This document shows, piece by piece, positions 32,860-37,855 of a stretch of 37,855 nucleotides of DNA. The position numbers and the translations under genes were made by a program. Location: NCBI GenBank assembly GCA_014802015.1, contig JAAVDB010000041.1, forward strand, positions 1 to 37,855, given 5' to 3'. The first letter of the stretch is position 1. Every line of letters begins with the position of its first letter. This DNA is from Bacteroides sp. (lineage in GTDB: Bacteria > Bacteroidota > Bacteroidia > Bacteroidales > Muribaculaceae). The notes beneath the pieces are model-generated. The model ran no database searches. It was not told the DNA's origin and saw only the letters and a list, made by a program, of their open reading frames with translations.

Positions 32860-34152
32860 ATGGATATTGCCGGACTCACGAAACACTACTTTTCCATAGC
32901 AGCCGCATTCTTGGCCATCACTTCTGCATGGACATGCGCCTCAGCCCGTGAGGTTAGCGACTCGGCAACGATTCATTTTAAGGTGTCGGACAGTCGTCTT
33001 AATCTTAATCTTGACAATAATCGTGCCGAACTCGACAGTCTTGTGCAGTTCATGTCACGTTACGGCAAGTCGGATTCAACCTACACTTTACGGTCGGTTC
33101 GTGTTATAGGCGGAGCATCCCCTGAGGGAAGCATTCGTTTTAACGAGACACTTTCCCGCCGGCGAGCAGCAAGCATCTTCAATTACATTTCAGCCCGTGA
33201 AGCGCTGCCTGATTCAGTGACATCCTTTGAATATCTCGGCCGCGATTGGGCCGGACTCCGTAGTGCTGTCGAGTTTGACACGCGTGTGCCTTATCGTAGA
33301 GAGGTTCTGTCACTGCTTGATGAGCTATTATCCTCGCAGCCACTTTCCGATGCAGCGTCCGACCGCACTCTTGCGTCGCTACGCGCAATGCATGACGGAG
33401 TGCCTTATCAATATCTTCTCACTCACGACTTTCCCGCTCTCCGAGCTTCGGCAATCTATGTAGAATACATCGGTCATCCTTTTATGCCTGTCTGCAATAT
33501 GTATACATTGCCTCCTATGTCGGTCATGACGGTTCTCCCTGAGAGATTACAGTACGACCTTCCATTAGAAACGAGGTCGCGGAAACCCTTCTACATGGCA
33601 TTGAAGACCAATCTGCTGTATGATGCTCTTGCGTTGCCATCGATCGGTGCCGAGTTCTATGTCGGTAAAAATTGGTCCGTCGGAGCCAACTGGACATACG
33701 GTTGGTGGGATAAAGACAACCGTCACCGCTACTGGCGAGCCTATGGCGGCGACATCTATGCACGACGCTGGTTTGGCAAGCGGGCTGAGGAAAAACCGCT
33801 GACAGGACACCATGTAGGGATATACGCCGGTGTCGTCACTTATGATTTTGAATTTGGCGGTAAAGGTTATATGGGCGGTCTGCCTCACCGTTCGCTCTGG
33901 AGTCGCTGTAATTATCTCGGAGGTATAGAGTACGGTTACTCGCTACCTGTTGGCCGCAGGATAAATCTTGACTTTACCATCGGAGTAGGATATATGTGTG
34001 GTGACTATCTCGAATACGTGCCCGAGGGAAGACGTTACGTATGGCAAGCCACCAAGCGGCACAGTTGGGTCGGACCTACAAAAGCTGAAATATCATTAGT
34101 ATGGCTCATCGGCCGCGGAAATTATAATGACAGAAAAGGAGGTGACAGATGA
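32860..34152 (+). CDS. OmpA-like plus DUF3575 fusion protein of the pilus locus
   Basis: The 430-residue exported protein has a signal peptide (about 1-29, ending TCASA), an OmpA-like region (about 35-130, RSVRVIGGASPEGSIRFNET and LSRRRAASI) and a C-terminal DUF3575 barrel (about 243-425, MALKTNLLYDALALPSIGAE to VGPTKAEISLVWLI). It combines in one chain the two modules encoded separately by the genes at 28256 and 28853, and lacks the CxxCG motif of the separate DUF3575 protein. The downstream DUF5119 gene overlaps its stop codon. It is probably an outer membrane assembly or anchoring component for the fimbrillins encoded next to it (inference). Confidence 0.85.
   Translation: MDIAGLTKHYFSIAAAFLAITSAWTCASAREVSDSATIHFKVSDSRLNLNLDNNRAELDSLVQFMSRYGKSDSTYTLRSVRVIGGASPEGSIRFNETLSRRRAASIFNYISAREALPDSVTSFEYLGRDWAGLRSAVEFDTRVPYRREVLSLLDELLSSQPLSDAASDRTLASLRAMHDGVPYQYLLTHDFPALRASAIYVEYIGHPFMPVCNMYTLPPMSVMTVLPERLQYDLPLETRSRKPFYMALKTNLLYDALALPSIGAEFYVGKNWSVGANWTYGWWDKDNRHRYWRAYGGDIYARRWFGKRAEEKPLTGHHVGIYAGVVTYDFEFGGKGYMGGLPHRSLWSRCNYLGGIEYGYSLPVGRRINLDFTIGVGYMCGDYLEYVPEGRRYVWQATKRHSWVGPTKAEISLVWLIGRGNYNDRKGGDR
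34135..34145 (+). promoter_or_regulatory. Full-consensus Shine-Dalgarno sequence for the DUF5119 gene
   Basis: AAAGGAGGTGA lies inside the last codons of the OmpA-DUF3575 gene, with GGAGG six bases before the ATG at 34149. It is the strongest Shine-Dalgarno match seen in the window, in a lineage that rarely uses this signal. Confidence 0.75.
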
Positions 34153-35108
34153 AAGCATGTAAATTAATGATGCCCCTGTTTGCAGTCGTATCGTTGTCAC
34201 TGACATCATGTCTGCATAAAGATTTGAGCTACGACGACAGTCGCAGGGCCGATATTTATGTTGATTTTGACTGGAGCAATGCTCAGGATGCGGCTCCGAC
34301 ATCTATGCTGACCTATTTCTTTCCGGCTGGAGGCGATGTACTCGAATATACCTTTGCAGGACGTGACGGAGGTCAGATCGCACTCCCTGTCGGCACTACA
34401 TATTGTGCCATCTCTATCAACGGTGATAACACCTATTGGGCGGGAATGCGCCACACTGATGATCCTGACCGGTTTGAGATATACACCAAGGATGCCGATG
34501 AGCTTGAATCATACGGATTGAAAACCCGTTCACTCCCCCGCGCTGTCGGCACGACCGAAGAACGCATTGCCAAGACTCCCGGCATGGTCTGGAGCGATCG
34601 GCAGGATGAAATAGCGCTCCCGGAAGATATTGACGGAGAAAAACATATAATTTTTTATCCTGCTGAGGCTGTCTGTCATTACACCGTCGATATATATGGA
34701 GTCAGGAATATGAGCTATCTGCACGGTACATCCGTCGATGCTACCATCTCCGGCATGGCCGAAGGTTATCTCCACGGTAAACATACTGCTACGGACGTTA
34801 CGGTGACCATGCCGTTTACGCTTAAACCATCCGACAATGACACTTCTCTCCATGCAGAGTTCCTGACATTCGGAGAGTGCAATACCGTCCGGGCACAGCA
34901 CCAATTGACAGTATATATATATACGACTGACGGATCCAAATGGTATCACACGTTTGACGTAACGTCACAGGTGACAGATGCACCCGACCCGTCACATGTA
35001 CACATTGTAATAACAGGTCTTGACCTGCCGCAGCCCATTACGGATGGAGGCGGATTCAAGCCTGATGTGGAGGAGTGGCAGGACATCGACATACCTCTTA
35101 GCATGTAA
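34149..35108 (+). CDS. DUF5119 / FimB-Mfa2-like pilus lipoprotein
   Basis: The 319-residue lipoprotein has its lipobox at LSLTSC (C21), followed by LHKDLSYDDSRRADIYVDFDW, the typical N-terminus of DUF5119 proteins found beside fimbrillin genes. Members are thought to act like FimB/Mfa2 as a pilus anchor or minor subunit in the outer membrane. Two beta-sandwich domains are likely (about 35-190 and 195-305). The ATG overlaps the stop of the upstream gene (ATGA) and has a full Shine-Dalgarno sequence. The fimbrillin gene follows after 39 bp. Confidence 0.82.
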   Translation: MKACKLMMPLFAVVSLSLTSCLHKDLSYDDSRRADIYVDFDWSNAQDAAPTSMLTYFFPAGGDVLEYTFAGRDGGQIALPVGTTYCAISINGDNTYWAGMRHTDDPDRFEIYTKDADELESYGLKTRSLPRAVGTTEERIAKTPGMVWSDRQDEIALPEDIDGEKHIIFYPAEAVCHYTVDIYGVRNMSYLHGTSVDATISGMAEGYLHGKHTATDVTVTMPFTLKPSDNDTSLHAEFLTFGECNTVRAQHQLTVYIYTTDGSKWYHTFDVTSQVTDAPDPSHVHIVITGLDLPQPITDGGGFKPDVEEWQDIDIPLSM

Positions 35109-35147
35109 AATAAGTAAAAAGAATATACAAACTCAACATTTAATGTT

Positions 35148-36197
35148 ATGAAACGAACACACACATCACTGATCGCATTAGGATTAGGCCTCGCGGCCAT
35201 AACGCTCGTGTCATGCGCTGAGGATGAGCAACTGGACGTAAATCACGGCCAAGCTATCGACTTTCGTACCTCGATGAGCTCAAGAGCTACGGAAATAACT
35301 AACGCAAATATTTCCGAAATAAACGTTGCCGCCTTTATGGGCAATCAGTTGTTCTTTCCCGATATGAAGTTCAGCAAGGGGAGCGACGATTTCTTTACAT
35401 CTGCCACCGAGTATTATTGGCCCGGTGATGACACTCCTCTGACATTCTACGCATACGCTCCTGATGCCCCCGGAGGTCAGATCAGCATAACCTCCGACTC
35501 AAAAACTATGACCGATTTCTCTCCGGCATCATCAATGGCCGGACAGATAGATTTTGTTACGGCTCAGGCTACAGGTACCAAGAGAGCCAACGAAGTGTCG
35601 GGAGTGCCTCTGGTATTCAATCACAGATTGTCACAGATTGAAGTCCTCGCCAAGACCGATAATGAAGTATATACATTCAAGGTAAGCGGCATACGTATTG
35701 GTGAACCGTTGGACAAAGGCTCATTCGATTTTGAGACTTCCGCATGGACACTTGATACCGGTAAGAGCATCTATACCGACACATACGACAACGCCAAGAC
35801 CTTGACTTCCGATCCTGTTTCAGTGATGGGAGAGGGGGGTAATGCAATGCTTCTTCCCCAGAAACTTGTACCCTGGGATCCCAAGACTGATGCGTCAAAT
35901 GTTGCCGGAGGAGCATATCTGTCTGTAAGATTGCAGATCAGTACAACTGACACGGGTGTTCAGGTCTATCCATTCCCGTCTGATGCGCAGTGTCAGTGGG
36001 CCGCGATTCCTATCGATACCGATTGGGAGGCAGGTAAGAAATATATTTATACGCTCGATCTCACGCACGGTGCAGGATATGTGGATCCCCATGATCCTAA
36101 TCCCGGAGACCCTGTACTCGGAGGCCCCATCAAATTTACTGTCAATGTGGTCGATTGGATTGACACCCCCGAAGAATTATCTATGACGACCAAATAG
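35148..36197 (+). CDS. Fimbrillin family protein (Mfa-like), pilus subunit
   Basis: The 349-residue lipoprotein precursor has its lipobox at TLVSC (C23) followed by AEDEQLD. The mature part has fimbrillin features: an N-terminal domain with SSRATEI, EYYWPGDDTPLTFYAYAP and VPLVFNHRLSQIEVLAK, and a C-terminal sandwich ending in FTVNVVDWID. In type V pili the lipoprotein is exported and trimmed after an arginine so that a donor strand can complete the next subunit; the Arg in SSRATE is a plausible cleavage site. It is likely a stalk or major subunit; the next fimbrillin gene follows after a stem-loop. Confidence 0.87.
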   Translation: MKRTHTSLIALGLGLAAITLVSCAEDEQLDVNHGQAIDFRTSMSSRATEITNANISEINVAAFMGNQLFFPDMKFSKGSDDFFTSATEYYWPGDDTPLTFYAYAPDAPGGQISITSDSKTMTDFSPASSMAGQIDFVTAQATGTKRANEVSGVPLVFNHRLSQIEVLAKTDNEVYTFKVSGIRIGEPLDKGSFDFETSAWTLDTGKSIYTDTYDNAKTLTSDPVSVMGEGGNAMLLPQKLVPWDPKTDASNVAGGAYLSVRLQISTTDTGVQVYPFPSDAQCQWAAIPIDTDWEAGKKYIYTLDLTHGAGYVDPHDPNPGDPVLGGPIKFTVNVVDWIDTPEELSMTTK

Positions 36198-36216
36198 ATC
36201 AATGGAATAAATCAGG

Positions 36217-36245
36217 TTGTAAGGGGTTGAATGTTCCCCTTACAA
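36217..36245 (+). repeat. Stem-loop between two fimbrillin genes
   Basis: A perfect 10-bp inverted repeat (TTGTAAGGGG 36217-36226 / CCCCTTACAA 36236-36245) with a 9-nt loop lies in the gap between the genes. No U-run follows, so partial termination or mRNA 3'-end protection of the upstream cistron is more likely than full termination. Confidence 0.75.
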
Positions 36246-36279
36246 TCACCAGAAACCGACTCAACAAATAAAGGAGAAG

Positions 36280-37855
36280 ATGCAAGATTTACGTTTCAAT
36301 TCAGCGATTACAAGGATATTCGGAATAAGTATGCTCATATTGTCGATATCATGCAGCGACGATGTCATGGATTCAGTCGGCAATACGGGGCGGAGTATTG
36401 CATTTGAGGTGAATGCCGTAGATCTGCGCAGTCGTAATGTCGGGTCGGAAGGTTCGCTCCCTACAGTCACGCTTCACTCTGATGCAGGCCCGCTCTATCT
36501 TATCCCCGAAGTAAGCAGAACGGCAGGAGATGTCTCGCGTGCTGCGGCCGTCACTACGTCTGACATTGAGTCATTCGGAGTCTATGCATCGGTCAATTCA
36601 CAGTCGTCGGAAGCATTTTATATGGATAATGTAGAGGTGACCCGCGATAACTCATGGGCCCCCGTTAAAGAGTATCTTTGGCCCGGTAGCGGTACGCTTC
36701 ATATAAACGCTTACGCTCCTTATACAGATACTCCAACCGTAGGAGAGGGGATTACGGCACTCCCGGTGTACGGCACTCCCGTATTGGATTATGTGGTACC
36801 CGCTGATGTGACACGACAGCAGGATCTGATGTGGGCCACGCCTAAAGATGCCTCCGCGTCACCATGCCTTATGTCGTTTAACCACGCACTTGCATCGATA
36901 CGTTTCGTTGCCGGTGCGGAGATGTCTCCATGCACTGTAAAAAGTATCACTATATCCGGTATCGCCGGAGCCGGTTCACTTGATATTGATACGGGAGAAT
37001 GGACTGACATACAAGGCAGCACAGACTACACCGTTGATCTTGATGTCAAGCTCGTTGCATCCGATGGTCAGCACTATGCCGATGAAGGGACAGCCATTAC
37101 GGATGCCTCACATACATTCATGTTGCTTCCGCAGACACTCGGCGACAACGCTGTGGTGACGCTTGATATTAGTATTGATGGCGTTGATTATGAGTTCTCT
37201 GCTTTACTCGACGGGCAGACATGGACTGCGGGGTATACGTATACCTACCATCTGTCAGCCAATCCCGTCACTGATAGATTTATCCTTACGGTTGATTCTC
37301 CTCTGAAGTTCAATTACACAGGTGGGACAAAGACCATCAGTGTCACAAGTCAGCATGAGAAAATGGATAACGGATCACTCGTGACGGAAGAAGTGCCTTG
37401 GGTTGCAGAATTTGTAGATGCAAACGGCAATGTCATCGACACTCCTTCATGGATAACCTCTATGCCGATGGCCGGTAACGGCAGTGTTGACAGCGAGGCT
37501 ATCACAAAAATGGTCGAACCTGACTTTGTTCAGATGAGCGAGCATACACGCATGCTGCGGACCAAAAGTGCGGTAGGATCAGAGACTGCGCCCTATAATC
37601 TCTCAAATTCAACAGGTGGCACAGCCGTGGAGAATACGGCCAACTGCTACGTCATAAACGCTCCCGGCAGTTACAGCATACCGTTGGTTTACGGAAATGC
37701 TATAAAAAATGGCGCAGACAACACTGCTGCATACGCACCGACGCGCTCGCAGGCACCCTTTGTCAATCATCTCGCCAATCGCATTAAGCATCCGTATATC
37801 TATGATAACGATGGTTGTGCAGACATAAAGGATGCAGTGCTTGTGTGGGAGGGCC
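36280..37855 (+). CDS. Large fimbrillin-like lipoprotein, truncated by the window end
   Basis: A reading frame starting at ATG 36280, six bases after AAGGAG start (36271), stays open for 525 codons to the end of the window. The N-terminus has a lipobox LSISC (C25) followed by SDDVMD. Residues about 30-320 resemble fimbrillins (EYLWPGSGTLHINAYAPY, CLMSFNHALASIRFVAG). An Ig- or BACON-like segment comes next (about 340-400, LKFNYTGGTKTISVTSQ), and then NTANCYVINAPGSYSIPLVY, a block found in large Bacteroidales surface fimbrillin-like proteins. Its size and position after the smaller fimbrillin suggest a minor or tip subunit (inference). The 3' part is missing, so the true length is unknown. Confidence 0.85.
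   Translation, partial: MQDLRFNSAITRIFGISMLILSISCSDDVMDSVGNTGRSIAFEVNAVDLRSRNVGSEGSLPTVTLHSDAGPLYLIPEVSRTAGDVSRAAAVTTSDIESFGVYASVNSQSSEAFYMDNVEVTRDNSWAPVKEYLWPGSGTLHINAYAPYTDTPTVGEGITALPVYGTPVLDYVVPADVTRQQDLMWATPKDASASPCLMSFNHALASIRFVAGAEMSPCTVKSITISGIAGAGSLDIDTGEWTDIQGSTDYTVDLDVKLVASDGQHYADEGTAITDASHTFMLLPQTLGDNAVVTLDISIDGVDYEFSALLDGQTWTAGYTYTYHLSANPVTDRFILTVDSPLKFNYTGGTKTISVTSQHEKMDNGSLVTEEVPWVAEFVDANGNVIDTPSWITSMPMAGNGSVDSEAITKMVEPDFVQMSEHTRMLRTKSAVGSETAPYNLSNSTGGTAVENTANCYVINAPGSYSIPLVYGNAIKNGADNTAAYAPTRSQAPFVNHLANRIKHPYIYDNDGCADIKDAVLVWEG

Noticed and set aside
32674..32886. Short minus-strand reading frame across the 20-bp inverted repeat
   Set aside because: It spans the repeat and the start of the OmpA-DUF3575 gene, and has no recognisable domain or promoter.

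Overview
The window looks like a chromosomal segment from a gut Bacteroidales bacterium, most likely a Muribaculaceae-type genome (family assignment is inference). Evidence: a SusC/SusD pair, DUF3575/DUF3868/DUF5119/fimbrillin genes of the type V (FimA/Mfa-like) pilus kind, a protein with a type IX secretion (T9SS) C-terminal sorting domain, an EF-G2-type elongation factor paralog, lipoproteins with acidic residues after the lipid cysteine, and repeated Bacteroidota promoter elements (TTTG/TTG, about 20 bp, TAnnTTTG). No rRNA, tRNA, CRISPR array, insertion sequence or phage gene was seen.

Layout. 164-4041 (minus): a tight four-gene operon of a sugar-nucleotide ketoisomerase, a DegT-type aminotransferase, an envelope DNA/RNA endonuclease and mnmE. 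4241-6400 (plus): EF-G2 paralog with degenerate GTPase motifs and a structured leader. 6473-9185 (minus): ClC-family transporter and L-cysteine desulfidase (CyuA/UPF0597) separated by a long perfect inverted repeat. 9392-11782 (minus): secreted CotH-kinase-like protein with lamin-tail domain and T9SS tail. 12012-15627 (plus): alpha/beta hydrolase, membrane-embedded MurF-like ligase and D-Ala-D-Ala-ligase-like ATP-grasp enzyme. 15665-17007: rlmH and nadC back to back, 20 bp apart. 17098-22771 (minus): a redox operon (polyferredoxin membrane protein, Tat-exported aldo/keto reductase with ferredoxin tail, DUF1893 protein, ECF transporter S component), followed by a GH43 lipoprotein. 23278-28024 (plus): SusC/SusD without enzymes or regulators next to it. 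28256-37855 (plus): DUF3575 and DUF3868 pilus-locus genes, a PL11 rhamnogalacturonan lyase, then an OmpA-DUF3575 fusion, a DUF5119 lipoprotein and two fimbrillins, the last cut by the window end.

How the genes work together. The right third is a pilus assembly locus interrupted by a pectin lyase. The hydrolase/MurF-like/Ddl trio is a self-contained D-amino-acid ligation module that may modify a lipid-linked cell-wall precursor. The polyferredoxin/AKR/DUF1893/ECF operon looks like a membrane electron-transfer chain feeding an exported oxidoreductase, paired with a vitamin-type uptake component. These two operons are the best candidates for poorly described systems. The EF-G2 gene has a CRP-like palindrome and a hairpin at the predicted mRNA 5' end, which may be how it is controlled.
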